From Couchioplanes caeruleus (lineage in GTDB: Bacteria > Actinomycetota > Actinomycetes > Mycobacteriales > Micromonosporaceae), in NCBI RefSeq assembly GCF_003751945.1, contig NZ_RJKL01000001.1, positions 3,162,001 to 3,226,000 of the forward strand: a stretch of 64,000 bases of DNA. Direction: 5' to 3'. A program made the translations under genes and the position numbers. Positions 8,922 to 17,525 of this stretch are shown in pieces. Numbering within the stretch: the stretch's first letter is position 1; every line of letters begins with the position of its first letter. The notes beneath the pieces were generated by a model, which worked only from the letters and a program-made list of their open reading frames with translations, made no database searches and was not told where the DNA came from.

Positions 8922-10067
8922 TCACGCCGCCACTCGGTTCCACGTCGCGACGTGTACCTCGGCGCTGGACGCCCAGCTGAACTCCTTGGCCCGGTCGAAG
9001 CCCGCCTTGGCGAGGGTGAGCCGCCGGGGCTCGTCGTGCAGCAGATCGGCGAGGTCGGCCGCGATCCGGTCCGGGTCCTCCGTGGTGTACGCGACCGCGT
9101 CGCCCCCGACCTCGGGCAGGGACAGCCGCGGCGTGGTCAGCACCGGCGTGGCGCAGGCCATCGCCTCGAGGATCGGCAGGCCGAATCCCTCGCCGAAGGA
9201 TGGGTAGCAGGCCACCAGCGCGCCGCCGAGGAAGCCGGGCAGGTCCGCATAGCGCAGGTATCCGGGGCGCAGCAGCCGCAGGTGCGACGGCACCTCCGCC
9301 ACGGCGCGGTCGATGTCGTCGTCGTGGCCCTGACCGCCGGCGATGACGAGCGCCGGCGGATGCGGCCAGTCGGCGACCGCACGGGCCCAGCCGCGGATCA
9401 GGTTGGGCACGTTCTTGCGCGGCTCCTTGGCGCCGAGGAAGGCGACATAGCCGGTGTCGCCGAGGCCGAGCCGGGCCCGGACCCGCGCCTTCTCCTCATC
9501 GGTCGGCGCGTGGAACGCGGACTGGTCGACACCGTGGTAGGCCACGTCGATGTGCGTCGGGTCGGCGTCGAGCAGCCGGATCAGCTCGTCGCGGGTCGCC
9601 TTGCTGGGCACGATGACTCGGGCGGCGCGGCGCAGCGACGTCTTGATGGCGCTGCGGAAGAACGTCCGCTTGGTGTTGTCGTAGTGCTCCGGCTCGGTGA
9701 AGAAGGTCGCGTCGTGGACGGTGACCGTCACCGGGCAACCCGCCCGCAGCGGGCAGGTGTAGAAGGGCGAATGCAGCACCCGGGCGCCCACCTGCTGACC
9801 GAGCAGCGGCAGACCGGTCTGCTCCCAGGCGAGGCGCGCGGGGCGGTGCGCGACGGCGGACGGCCCGGCGATGACCTCGGCGCCCGGAAGCATGCGGGAG
9901 TAACGCTCCGCATCCGAACGCTGCGCCACGACGGCGAGATCGACCCGCTCGGATCCGATCGCGCCGAGGGCGCCCAACAGACCGTCGACGTATCTGCCCA
10001 CGCCGCCTCGGTCGGCGGGGACGCTCGTGGCGTCGACGAGTACTCGGGGCGGGCGACCGGCGGTCAC
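8922..10067 (-). CDS. GT4 family glycosyltransferase, probable mannosyltransferase
   Basis: 381 residues from GTG 10067, which GAGGAG precedes by about 8 bases. It has a GT-B fold with an N-terminal glycine turn (DRGGVGRYVDGLL) and a C-terminal donor-binding half with FLGAKEPRKN and the E-x7-E motif EGFGLPILE typical of retaining GT4 enzymes. Linkage to manC argues for GDP-mannose as donor, building a mannosylated lipid or wall polymer. In mycobacteria the equivalent place holds wbbL1 (rhamnosyltransferase), so the acceptor may differ. Cytoplasmic or membrane-peripheral; no transmembrane segment is seen. Confidence 0.87.
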   Translation of the reverse strand: MTAGRPPRVLVDATSVPADRGGVGRYVDGLLGALGAIGSERVDLAVVAQRSDAERYSRMLPGAEVIAGPSAVAHRPARLAWEQTGLPLLGQQVGARVLHSPFYTCPLRAGCPVTVTVHDATFFTEPEHYDNTKRTFFRSAIKTSLRRAARVIVPSKATRDELIRLLDADPTHIDVAYHGVDQSAFHAPTDEEKARVRARLGLGDTGYVAFLGAKEPRKNVPNLIRGWARAVADWPHPPALVIAGGQGHDDDIDRAVAEVPSHLRLLRPGYLRYADLPGFLGGALVACYPSFGEGFGLPILEAMACATPVLTTPRLSLPEVGGDAVAYTTEDPDRIAADLADLLHDEPRRLTLAKAGFDRAKEFSWASSAEVHVATWNRVAA

Positions 10068-10238
10068 GTGGCAACTCCTCACATCTGTGGGCCAGACCAC
10101 TGGCAAGGGTACGCCGCTCGATGGCTCACGTGTGGACCGCGACGCCCCCCGACATCTCTTAGTTATGAGCTCTTTCCCAGCTCGATCCGCGCCGACACCA
10201 CCCGATCACTGTCAGTAATACGACTATCGTCAGGAGCG

Positions 10239-10955
10239 ATGAACGAGACGATTCCGGCGGCCTTCGCGGCGGCGGTGCACGCGGACCCCACCACGCCCCT
10301 GCTCACCTGGTACGACGACACGACCGGCGACCGCACCGAGCTGTCCGGCGCCACGATGGACAACTGGGTGGCGAAGACGGCGAACCTGCTGGTCGACGGC
10401 GCCGGCCTCGGACCGGGCGACTCCGCTGCGGTGCTGCTGCCACCGCACTGGCAGACCGCGGCGATCCTGCTCGGAAGCTGGACGGCGGGGCCGGCCGTGC
10501 ATCTGGGCCCCGACCCGCAAGCGGTGGACGTCGTGTTCGCGGGCCCGGCGACGGTCGAGGCGGCCGGCGCGTGGCCGGCAGGCGACCGCTACGCGACCGG
10601 CCTGCTGCCGCTCGCCATGCCGCTGCGCCCGCTCCCGGCCGGATTCGTGGACTACACGATCGAGGTACGCGGGCACGGCGACCGTTTCACGGCCTCCCAG
10701 CCGGTGACGCCCGACGACCCGGCGCTGGGCGCGACGAGCCACCGCGAGATCTCGGCGGCGGCCACGGCCCGCGCCCGCGAGCTCGGCATCGCGCCGGGCG
10801 CCCGGGTCCTGATCGACGCCGGGACCCACGCCGACCCGATGGACTGGCTCCTGGCGCCCCTCTACGCGGGAGCGAGCATCGTCCTGTGCGCGAGCCTGGA
10901 CCCGGCGGTCGTCGAGAAGCGCGTGGCGGCGGAGCACGTCACCCTGACCCTCTGA
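10239..10955 (+). CDS. TIGR03089 family protein (truncated adenylate-forming-like fold)
   Basis: 238 residues from ATG 10239 with AGGAG 4 bases upstream. It resembles only the N-terminal part of acyl-CoA synthetase-type enzymes (TELSGATMDNWVAKTANLLVD, then PGDSAAVLLPPHWQTAAILLG). It has no AMP-binding P-loop such as SSGTTGLPK, which fits the actinobacterial TIGR03089 family of unknown function found near the whiB2-fbiA-manC block. It is probably not a ligase by itself. It ends one base before the convergent acetoacetyl-CoA ligase gene. Confidence 0.83.
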   Translation: MNETIPAAFAAAVHADPTTPLLTWYDDTTGDRTELSGATMDNWVAKTANLLVDGAGLGPGDSAAVLLPPHWQTAAILLGSWTAGPAVHLGPDPQAVDVVFAGPATVEAAGAWPAGDRYATGLLPLAMPLRPLPAGFVDYTIEVRGHGDRFTASQPVTPDDPALGATSHREISAAATARARELGIAPGARVLIDAGTHADPMDWLLAPLYAGASIVLCASLDPAVVEKRVAAEHVTLTL

Positions 10956-12869
10956 TCAGGCGTTGCGGCCCTTCGCGTAGTCCTCGAAGGCGGTGAGCGA
11001 CTCCGGATTGGCCAGGGCGCCCTTGGCCGCCGCCCGGTCCGCCGGGGTGCCGGTGAGGATGCGCTTGACGGGCACCTCGAGCTTCTTGGCCGAGAGCGTG
11101 CGGGGCACCGCGCGTACCTGGTGGATCTCGTCGGGGACGTGCCGCGGCGACAGCGCAGCACGCAGCTCCCGCCGGATCCGGTCGCGCAGCGCGTCGTCCA
11201 GCTCGAGGCCCTCGGCGAGCACCACGAACAGCAACAGCTCGTCCTGCTCGTCGAGATGCACGACGACCGAGTCGGCGATCTCCTCGATGCCCTCCACCAC
11301 CGAGTAGAACTCGGCGGTGCCCAGCCGCACGCCGCCCCGGTTCAGGGTGGCGTCGGACCGGCCGGTGATCACGCAGCTCCCGTCCTCGCCGACGGTGATC
11401 CAGTCGCCGTGCCGCCAGACGCCGGGGAACACGTCGAAGTACGCCTCGAAGTAGCGGCGGCCGTCCGTGTCGTTCCAGAAGCCCACCGGCATGCTCGGCA
11501 TCGGGGCCGTGATGACCAGCTCACCGAGCTGGCCGATGACCGGCTTGCCCTCCGGGTCGTACGCCTCCACCCGCGAGCCGAGGGCCCGGCAGGAGATGAC
11601 GCCCTCGACCACCGGCAGCAGCGGCGTCCCGCCGACGAAGCCGGTGCACACGTCGGTGCCGCCGGACAGCGACTGCAGTTGCGGGCGGTCGCCGAGCACC
11701 TCGTAGATCCAGCGGTAGCCCTCCGGCGGCAGCGGCGCGCCGGTCGAGCCCACCCCGCGGATGACGTTCGCCGGGGGCCGCACGCCGGCCTTGCGGCAGG
11801 CCAGGATGAACGGGGCGGACGTACCGAAATAGGTGACGTCGGCGTCGGCGGCGAGCCGCCAGAGCGCGCCCAGGTCGGGGTGGCCGGGGTTGCCGTCGAA
11901 CAGCACGATGGCCGCGCCGACCGCGGGGGCCGAGACCAGGAAGTTCCACATCATCCAGCCGGTGGTGGTGAACCACAGGAAGCGGTCGCCGGGGCCGAGG
12001 TCGTGGTGCAGCGCCAGCATCTTCAGGTGCTCGAGCAGGATGCCGCCGTGGCCGTGCACGATCGGCTTCGGCAGGCCGGTGGTCCCGGAGGAGTAGAGCA
12101 CGTAGAGCGGGTGGTCGAACGGCACCGCGGCGAAGGTCAGCGGGTCGTCGCCGTCCAGGGTGTCCCAGTCGCCCCCGGCGCCCAGGTACGGAATCGTGAT
12201 CAGGTGCTCGACGCTGGGCAGCGCGGCGTGGATCGCGGCGACCTCGGCACGCCGGTCGATCGCCTTGTCGCCGTAGCGGTAGCCGTCGACGGCGACCAGG
12301 ACCCGCGGCTCGATCTGCGTCCACCGGTCGATCACGCTGCGCGAGCCGAACTCCGGGGCGCAGGAGGAGAAGATCGCGCCGAGGCTCGCCGTGGCCAGCA
12401 TGAGCACGTACGTCTCGGGGATGTTGGGCGCGTAGGCCGCCACCCGGTCTCCGGCGCCGACGCCGAGCCGGCGCAGCCCGGCAGCGACCTTGCGGACCTG
12501 CTCGCGCAGCTCGCGGGCGGTGAGGATGACGGGCTCGCGGGTCTGCGAGTACGCGAGGACGACCGGCTCGTCGTCACCCAGCCCCGGCATCCGCAGCACG
12601 TGCTCCGCGTAGTTGAGGGTGGCACCGGGGAACCAGCGCGCCCCGGGCATCGCGGCATCGCCGAGGGCCGCTGTGGGCTCGCTGTGTGCGATGACCTCGA
12701 AGTAGTCCCAGATCGCCCGCCAGAAACCGGACAGATCGGTGACCGACCACTCCCACAGCCCGGCGTAGTCGGTGACCTCTACCCCGCGCTCGGTGCGCAG
12801 CCAGGTCATGAACCGGCCCATCCGGGAGGTCTCGAGAACGTCCGCCGGAGGCTCCCACAGCACTGTCAT
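10956..12869 (-). CDS. Acetoacetate--CoA ligase
   Basis: 637 residues from ATG 12869 with AAGGTGG upstream. It is an ANL-superfamily ligase activating acetoacetate with ATP and CoA. The AMP-binding loop YSSGTTGLPKPIVHG, the GDRFLWFTTTGWMMWNF segment characteristic of acetoacetyl-CoA synthetase, the C-terminal RSDATLNRGGVRLGTAEFY hinge and the catalytic lysine stretch LSAKKLEVPVK are all present. Expected roles are ketone-body or polyhydroxybutyrate carbon recovery. The thioesterase gene 16 bases upstream on the same strand probably shares its transcript. Confidence 0.92.
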   Translation of the reverse strand: MTVLWEPPADVLETSRMGRFMTWLRTERGVEVTDYAGLWEWSVTDLSGFWRAIWDYFEVIAHSEPTAALGDAAMPGARWFPGATLNYAEHVLRMPGLGDDEPVVLAYSQTREPVILTARELREQVRKVAAGLRRLGVGAGDRVAAYAPNIPETYVLMLATASLGAIFSSCAPEFGSRSVIDRWTQIEPRVLVAVDGYRYGDKAIDRRAEVAAIHAALPSVEHLITIPYLGAGGDWDTLDGDDPLTFAAVPFDHPLYVLYSSGTTGLPKPIVHGHGGILLEHLKMLALHHDLGPGDRFLWFTTTGWMMWNFLVSAPAVGAAIVLFDGNPGHPDLGALWRLAADADVTYFGTSAPFILACRKAGVRPPANVIRGVGSTGAPLPPEGYRWIYEVLGDRPQLQSLSGGTDVCTGFVGGTPLLPVVEGVISCRALGSRVEAYDPEGKPVIGQLGELVITAPMPSMPVGFWNDTDGRRYFEAYFDVFPGVWRHGDWITVGEDGSCVITGRSDATLNRGGVRLGTAEFYSVVEGIEEIADSVVVHLDEQDELLLFVVLAEGLELDDALRDRIRRELRAALSPRHVPDEIHQVRAVPRTLSAKKLEVPVKRILTGTPADRAAAKGALANPESLTAFEDYAKGRNA

Positions 12870-12885
12870 CTCGCCACCTTAACGT

Positions 12886-13401
12886 TCACTCAGCCGGGAT
12901 CGCCCGGGCGTCCTGGATCGCTTTCCGGCGGGCGAGGCGGTGCTCGCGTCGGATGATCGCCTCGCGGAAGCGGCGCTCGTCGTCGGGCGACTCCGGCAGG
13001 ACCGGCGGGGTCGGGCGCGGATGGCCGGATACGTCGACGCCGACGAACACGAGGTAGGCGGTCGCCACGGTGATCGGTTCGCCGCCGGCGGTGTCCCACC
13101 GCTCCGCGGACAGCCGTACGCCGACCTCCATCGAGGTGCTTCCGGTCCAGTTCACCTGCGCGTACGCGTGCACGAGATCGCCGACCCGCACCGGCTCGGC
13201 GAACACGATCTCGTCGATCGCCGCCGTGACCGCGGTGCCGCCGCTGTGCCGGGCCGCCGCCGCCCCGGCCACGTCGTCGACGAACTTCATCAGCACGCCG
13301 CCGTGCACCGTGCCGTACAGGTTGACGTCGACCGCGGTCATGATCCGGCTCAGCGTGACGCGCGAGTGCGAGGTGGGCAGCCCCACCGGCTGGTCACTCA
13401 T
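12886..13401 (-). CDS. Acyl-CoA thioesterase, hotdog fold
   Basis: 171 residues from ATG 13401; a longer open frame upstream is Arg-rich and unlikely. A single hotdog domain with HSRVTLSRIMTAVDVNLYGTVHGGVLMKF-type sequence is visible: the N-L-Y-G-T-V-H-G-G-V turn with its Asp/Asn and Gly residues is the acyl-CoA hydrolase (BFIT/ACOT) signature, followed by V-D-D-V-A-G. It should release free acids from medium or long acyl-CoA in the cytoplasm. It lies just upstream of the acetoacetyl-CoA ligase gene and diverges from the membrane protein gene at 13452. Confidence 0.88.
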   Translation of the reverse strand: MSDQPVGLPTSHSRVTLSRIMTAVDVNLYGTVHGGVLMKFVDDVAGAAAARHSGGTAVTAAIDEIVFAEPVRVGDLVHAYAQVNWTGSTSMEVGVRLSAERWDTAGGEPITVATAYLVFVGVDVSGHPRPTPPVLPESPDDERRFREAIIRREHRLARRKAIQDARAIPAE

Positions 13402-13451
13402 GCCCGTTACGTTAGTTCCTCGCGATCGCCGCCGGCGGGTACGGTCCACGC

Positions 13452-14306
13452 GTGCGTCATCTTCGGTCGATCCTGTACGCGCTGGTACTGGCCCCCGCGG
13501 CATGGATCCTGTGCGGCGTCGGCTTCGACCGGGACCTCACCGGACGCGCCCGCGACAACGGCGCTGTGGAGTCGTTCGGCGCGGTGATGCTCCTGCTGCT
13601 GGCGGGGGCGGCGTACGGAATCCTGCTTTTCGCACCGATCTCGCCGGCCGGGCCGCTCCTGGCCGGCCTGACCTTCCTCGGCGTCGGTATCTGGTCCCGG
13701 ATCGCTCCGGAGGCGTACGCGGGCGTCTGGCCGGCGGGAATCAGCAAGGACGGCTTCGACGTGAGCACGCCCGGCTACGGGCTCGTCGTGCTGCTGGCGG
13801 TGCCGCTGCTGGCCACGTCGCTGAGCGCCCGGCGCTGGGCGGGCTACGAGCCGCCGCAGGTGGTGCTGGTCGGCACCATCGGCCGCGTCCGGGGTGCCGT
13901 GCCGGCGCCGGGCACCCCGATGGCCGCGGAGCCGACGACGGTGTTTGCGGCCGCGGGCCCGGGTTTCCGGCCGCCACCCAGGCCGCCGATCCCGCACCAG
14001 CGCCGACCGGTCCCGGCCCCGGCCGCGCCATCCTCTGCCGAATCCACACGGGACGTCGCCGCCTCCGAGGAGCCCACGACCAGGTTGCCTGCCGCCGACG
14101 AGGGTGAGCCCACGACTCGCTTGCCCGCCTCCGACGAGGGTGAGCCCACGACTCTGTTGGCTGCCGCCGACGAGGAGCCCACGACCGTGCTGCTGACCGC
14201 CGACGACGAGCGGACGACGGTGTTGCCGGCCAGGGACGGCGACGGCGAGAAGACCCAGGTGATCCGGTCGGAGGTCGGCGAGGACGACACCACCCGGCGC
14301 CTGTAG
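13452..14306 (+). CDS. Membrane protein with repeated Glu-Pro-Thr-Thr tail
   Basis: 284 residues from a GTG start. Residues 1-130 contain about four hydrophobic helices. The remaining half is a disordered cytoplasmic tail. Between about residues 200 and 265 a 12-residue unit (EPTTRLPAADEG and variants) is repeated four to five times, each with two threonines after Glu-Pro. It ends with GEKTQVIRSE and DDTTRRL. These look like multiple Ser/Thr kinase or FHA-docking sites (inference). No named family is recognised; homologous architecture occurs in the protein at 4242. The 50-base gap to the thioesterase gene must serve two divergent promoters. Confidence 0.7.
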   Translation: MRHLRSILYALVLAPAAWILCGVGFDRDLTGRARDNGAVESFGAVMLLLLAGAAYGILLFAPISPAGPLLAGLTFLGVGIWSRIAPEAYAGVWPAGISKDGFDVSTPGYGLVVLLAVPLLATSLSARRWAGYEPPQVVLVGTIGRVRGAVPAPGTPMAAEPTTVFAAAGPGFRPPPRPPIPHQRRPVPAPAAPSSAESTRDVAASEEPTTRLPAADEGEPTTRLPASDEGEPTTLLAAADEEPTTVLLTADDERTTVLPARDGDGEKTQVIRSEVGEDDTTRRL

Positions 14307-14342
14307 GCGATGACCGGAAGGCGCAGAAATATGGCCAAAAGT

Positions 14343-14402
14343 GGGTGCTATGCCGCCGGAAGGCCCGAAGATGGACGTAGCACCCATCGGGCGGCCCGCC
14401 CG
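14343..14402 (+). promoter_or_regulatory. Structured leader ahead of the response regulator gene
   Basis: Two stems can be drawn: GGGTGCTA (14343-14350) with TAGCACCC (14378-14385) around a 27-base loop, then CGGGCG (14388-14393) with CGCCCG (14397-14402) around a 3-base loop. They end 57 bases before ATG 14459. No T-run follows, so a protein site or leader structure is more likely than a terminator. No known riboswitch class is recognised. Confidence 0.4.
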
Positions 14403-14458
14403 GTAGGAGGCTGAAGCCGTCAAGTGGAGCGGTCTGCGCCTCGAGAAAGGGGCCCGCC

Positions 14459-14875
14459 ATGACCACGCTCCTCATCGCCGAGGACACTGACGACTTACGC
14501 CTGGTCCTGCAGCGCCTGTTCACCCGCGCCGGATTCACCGTCCTGGCGGCGGAGGACGGGCGTGCCGCCCTGGAACTGGCGCGCCGGCAGCCTCCGGACG
14601 TCGTGCTCACCGACCTCGACATGCCCCACCTCGACGGCCTGGAGCTGTGCCAGGCCATCCGCCGGGACCCCGAGCTCTGCGACACTCCGGTCGCCATTCT
14701 CAGCGGCGGCATCCAGCCGGGCGATCCGCGCTTCACCGAGGGGCAGGTCTGCGGGGTCCTGCTCAAGCCCTTCTCCAACACCGAGCTGGTCGAGGCCGTG
14801 CTCCACCTCGCCGAGACCGGCCACCATCGGCACCACAACGAGTCGTCGTCCTGTCCGTACCGCCTCGCGTCCTGA
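14459..14875 (+). CDS. Single-domain response regulator (CheY-like receiver)
   Basis: 138 residues made of one receiver domain. The acidic pair is in IAEDTDD (residues 8-12), the phospho-acceptor is Asp52 in LTDLDMPHLDG, the switch Ser82 is in ILSGG and Lys103 is in LLKPF. No DNA-binding or enzymatic output domain follows, only a short His-rich tail. It therefore probably acts by protein contact or as part of a phosphorelay. No histidine kinase is encoded nearby, so the partner is elsewhere. GAAAGG about 10 bases upstream is the ribosome site. Confidence 0.92.
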   Translation: MTTLLIAEDTDDLRLVLQRLFTRAGFTVLAAEDGRAALELARRQPPDVVLTDLDMPHLDGLELCQAIRRDPELCDTPVAILSGGIQPGDPRFTEGQVCGVLLKPFSNTELVEAVLHLAETGHHRHHNESSSCPYRLAS

Positions 14876-15041
14876 CGTCCAGCGGTCCGGGCCGGTCCGT
14901 CCATACCGGACCGGGCAGGCCGCCCCGCCCGGCGCCGCACTGTCGGTGACCCGGACATGACGCCCATACCTGTCAGGTGCACCTTCGCGTCCCGAGACGC
15001 TAGTTGGTCACCTACCCAAACGACGACGGGGACGGGCAGCG

Positions 15042-15698
15042 GTGAGTTACGGGGACAACCGCGTGGGAGACGCGCGCAGATTCTTGGGCGATCTGGAGGA
15101 CCTTGTGTCCCGTGCCGCCCCGGGCCAGCCGGTGCGCGGCCTGGAGCAGATCGACGGGACGGACAGCTCCGGCACCGTCTACGCCGTCGTCGACCTGACC
15201 GGCGCGCTGCTGCGGATCGGCCTGGACGACTCCTGGTGGGAGCAGGTCGGGCCGCGCACCGTCGGCCCCGCGATCCTGCAGGCCGTGCGCGGCGCCAAGG
15301 ACAAGGCGGCGGCCGCGCGGATGATGCTGCACCAGCACGGTCACGAGGTGCCCGCCCCGGCCTACGATCCCGCGTCGGCGTTCACCGACATGCCGCCCGT
15401 CCCGCTGCCCGACTACGACAGCGAGCGGTTCCAGGATGTGCTGGCGCGCAACCTGCGCCGCGCCGAGGAGATCCTCACCAACGCCGACCGGTTCAGCCGG
15501 CTGCAGGAGCCCGGTGCCGAGCGCACCGTCAGCGGCCCGCGCGGGCTGTTCAGCGTCGTGGTCCGGGGGTCGCAGATCATCGAGGCCCGGGTGGACACCT
15601 TCATGGTGGGCCCGGGCAGCGGGGCCGAGCTGGCGCTGGACGCGCGGGACGCCCTGCGGGCGGTGCAGTCGCCCAGGGTCTTGACGGGGGAGGCGTAA
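15042..15698 (+). CDS. YbaB/EbfC-like protein, first gene of a WXG100-type cassette
   Basis: 218 residues from a GTG start. Two stretches repeat the YbaB pattern of a small beta-sheet then an amphipathic helix: SSGTVYAVVDLTGALLRIGL and following (residues 42-95), and GPRGLFSVVVRGSQIIEARV and following (about 165-215). YbaB-like proteins of this kind commonly precede type VII secretion substrates in actinobacteria, where a chaperone role is suspected but unproven. The next gene starts at the base after its stop, so they are cotranscribed. DNA binding, as in true EbfC, is not evident. Confidence 0.72.
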   Translation: MSYGDNRVGDARRFLGDLEDLVSRAAPGQPVRGLEQIDGTDSSGTVYAVVDLTGALLRIGLDDSWWEQVGPRTVGPAILQAVRGAKDKAAAARMMLHQHGHEVPAPAYDPASAFTDMPPVPLPDYDSERFQDVLARNLRRAEEILTNADRFSRLQEPGAERTVSGPRGLFSVVVRGSQIIEARVDTFMVGPGSGAELALDARDALRAVQSPRVLTGEA

Positions 15699-16052
15699 GT
15701 GCCCGACTACAACTGGTTCTCCGACGAGAACATCCAGGTGGCCGCCGACGGCATCCGCGCCGAGGCGAAGAAGTGGTACGACTTGTCCGACCGGATGACC
15801 ACGGTGTCGAACGCGGCCAAGGATCAGACGCTCACGGTCGGCGCCTTCGTCGTCACCGACATCAGCGGCGTGGTCACCGCCGCCGACCTCAGCTCGGCGT
15901 ACAACCAGATGCACACGTGGCTCAACGGGCTCTTCTCGCAGGCGGTCGACGAGTTCGACAAGTTCGGCAAGGCGCTGATGCAGATCGCCGACTGGTACGA
16001 GGAGAGCGACGAGAACTCGGCCCAGAACTTCGATGAGATCGCCTCATCGTGA
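15699..16052 (+). CDS. WXG100/EspC-like small helical protein with type VII export motif
   Basis: 117 residues from a GTG that directly follows the previous stop and has GGGAGG upstream. The protein is predicted almost wholly helical with a mid-protein turn, like EspC or WXG100 proteins. Near the C-terminus WYEESDEN contains Y-x-x-x-D, the type VII secretion signal. No signal peptide is present. It is probably exported as a dimer with a partner such as the product of the next gene. No ESX ATPase (EccC) or membrane component lies in the window. Confidence 0.75.
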   Translation: MPDYNWFSDENIQVAADGIRAEAKKWYDLSDRMTTVSNAAKDQTLTVGAFVVTDISGVVTAADLSSAYNQMHTWLNGLFSQAVDEFDKFGKALMQIADWYEESDENSAQNFDEIASS

Positions 16053-16080
16053 TGGGGACCGGCGGACGAGGGAAGGACCG

Positions 16081-16938
16081 ATGACCACTCCGGCACCAGG
16101 CGGCTCGACCAGCGCGGCGCCCGACGGCGACCAGTTCGCCCGGGGCACCATGGGCTCGTTCCGCGCGGCCAAGGAACTGCTCTCGCAGGCGGTCGACAAG
16201 ATCCGCAAGGAATGGGACGCGATGGTGGCGCGGATCAACGCGCTGCTGGAGCGCCTCGAGCACGAGCTCAACAACGACAGCGTCTGGGCCACCATCTCCG
16301 AGTGGTGGACCGAGAAGATCAAGGACGCGGTCGAGAAGGTCCACAGCCTGATCAAGGTGATCGGCCAGCAGGTCTCCGAGGTGCTCGCCTCGGTGGACAA
16401 GGTGGTGGCCGGCTCGGTGCCGGTGCTGTCGCTGTTCGAGGTCGGCCTGGACTGGGCGGTGAAGGTCAACACGCCGCTGTCCGACCTGGGTCCGGACATG
16501 ACCGGCTCCGGCGCCATCGACGCCTGGCGCGGCCCGGCGAAGGAGACCTACGAGAAGCGGGTACGCGACCAGATCGACGCCGTGGAGGCGGCCACCGGCA
16601 AGGTGAAGACGGTGGGCAACTGGCTGGCCGAGGTGGCCGCCGCCAACACCGCGTACATGGTGAGCCTGGCGGACCGCGCCGCCGACGTGGTCGGCGCACT
16701 GGTCGCGGTGATCATCGACGCCACCGAGACGGCCTCCGGCGCGGTCACCCAGATCGTTATCACGCTCCAGCACACCTCCGAGCTGATCGGCGAGATCGTC
16801 AAGCAGACCCTGCAGTATCTGGCGAACCTGGCCAACCGGATGGCCGAAGTGGTCAAGCAGATCACCGCTGTGGCCGGCGAGTACGGCGACCACACCGGTC
16901 TGCCCGGCGGTAAGTGGCCCACCCCGGTGAACGCATGA
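16081..16938 (+). CDS. WXG100-domain protein, probable type VII secretion substrate
   Basis: 285 residues from ATG 16081 with GAGGGAAGG upstream. It is highly helical. The segment IDAWRGPAKETYEKR near residues 143-157 carries a W-x-G turn (Trp-Arg-Gly) like that of WXG100 proteins. A C-terminal region (about 195-270) is an amphipathic or hydrophobic helical repeat, AADVVGALVAVIIDATE. No toxin domain is recognised at the end. Its position between the EspC-like gene and a lipoprotein gene, which it overlaps as ATGA, points to one operon of exported or envelope proteins. Confidence 0.72.
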   Translation: MTTPAPGGSTSAAPDGDQFARGTMGSFRAAKELLSQAVDKIRKEWDAMVARINALLERLEHELNNDSVWATISEWWTEKIKDAVEKVHSLIKVIGQQVSEVLASVDKVVAGSVPVLSLFEVGLDWAVKVNTPLSDLGPDMTGSGAIDAWRGPAKETYEKRVRDQIDAVEAATGKVKTVGNWLAEVAAANTAYMVSLADRAADVVGALVAVIIDATETASGAVTQIVITLQHTSELIGEIVKQTLQYLANLANRMAEVVKQITAVAGEYGDHTGLPGGKWPTPVNA

Positions 16939-17519
16939 GGCGCGGGATCCCCGCCGCGGCGGCGGTCGTGATGACCGTGGCCGGCTGCGGCGGCGGCGTC
17001 GACGTCAGCCCCGTGGAGAACCCGATCACCGGCTCGGTCCCGGCGGCCGCGCCCACCGCCAGCCTGCCGCCGATGACCGGCAGATGGGCCGGGCTGACCG
17101 CGAAGTGCCCGGCGCTCACCGGCCCGGTGGCCACCCGGTTCGGCCTCGCCGGTGCCGGCCGGCCCACCGACGAGTACAACGACTTCGGCGACATCGTCCA
17201 CGCCGACTGCGCCTGGGGTTCGACCGACTCCCAGGGCTACGCGGCGACCGCGCGGATCAGCATCTACCAGCGGCAGGAGGGCGCCGACGCGCAGTGGCAA
17301 GCGCTGCGTACCGGCCAGACCGACCCGGTGGCAGGCCTCGGCCGCGAGGCGTTCGCCTCCACCGAGCCCGACGGCATGGCGGTGCGCGTGCTGTCCAACA
17401 ACGCCGTGGCCGTCGTCCGGCTCCGGCCGCCCGCCTCGTCGGCCTCCGCGGACGGCCCCGGCAAGCTGCGCGACCCGGCCATCACCCTCACCAAGGACGT
17501 CCTCGATGACCTTCGCTGA
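16935..17519 (+). CDS. Putative lipoprotein of the WXG100 cassette
   Basis: 194 residues; ATG 16935 overlaps the previous stop as ATGA. A short signal peptide ends in a lipobox V-A-G-C at about residue 19, followed by GGG, so the mature protein should be lipid-anchored outside the membrane. The mature part has two cysteines (KCPALTG and HADCAWGS) that could form a disulfide. The overall pattern is similar to DUF3558-type actinobacterial lipoproteins, which often follow ESX-like genes. No enzymatic motif is seen. Function unknown; probably a surface component of the same exported system. Confidence 0.75.
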   Translation: MRRGIPAAAAVVMTVAGCGGGVDVSPVENPITGSVPAAAPTASLPPMTGRWAGLTAKCPALTGPVATRFGLAGAGRPTDEYNDFGDIVHADCAWGSTDSQGYAATARISIYQRQEGADAQWQALRTGQTDPVAGLGREAFASTEPDGMAVRVLSNNAVAVVRLRPPASSASADGPGKLRDPAITLTKDVLDDLR

Positions 17520-17525
17520 GCTCGC

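Noticed and set aside
8899-8922. TACAAT box just before manC suggesting a leaderless promoter
   Set aside because: No matching -35, and the gene lies 22 bases after the same-strand glycosyltransferase gene, so an operon is more likely.
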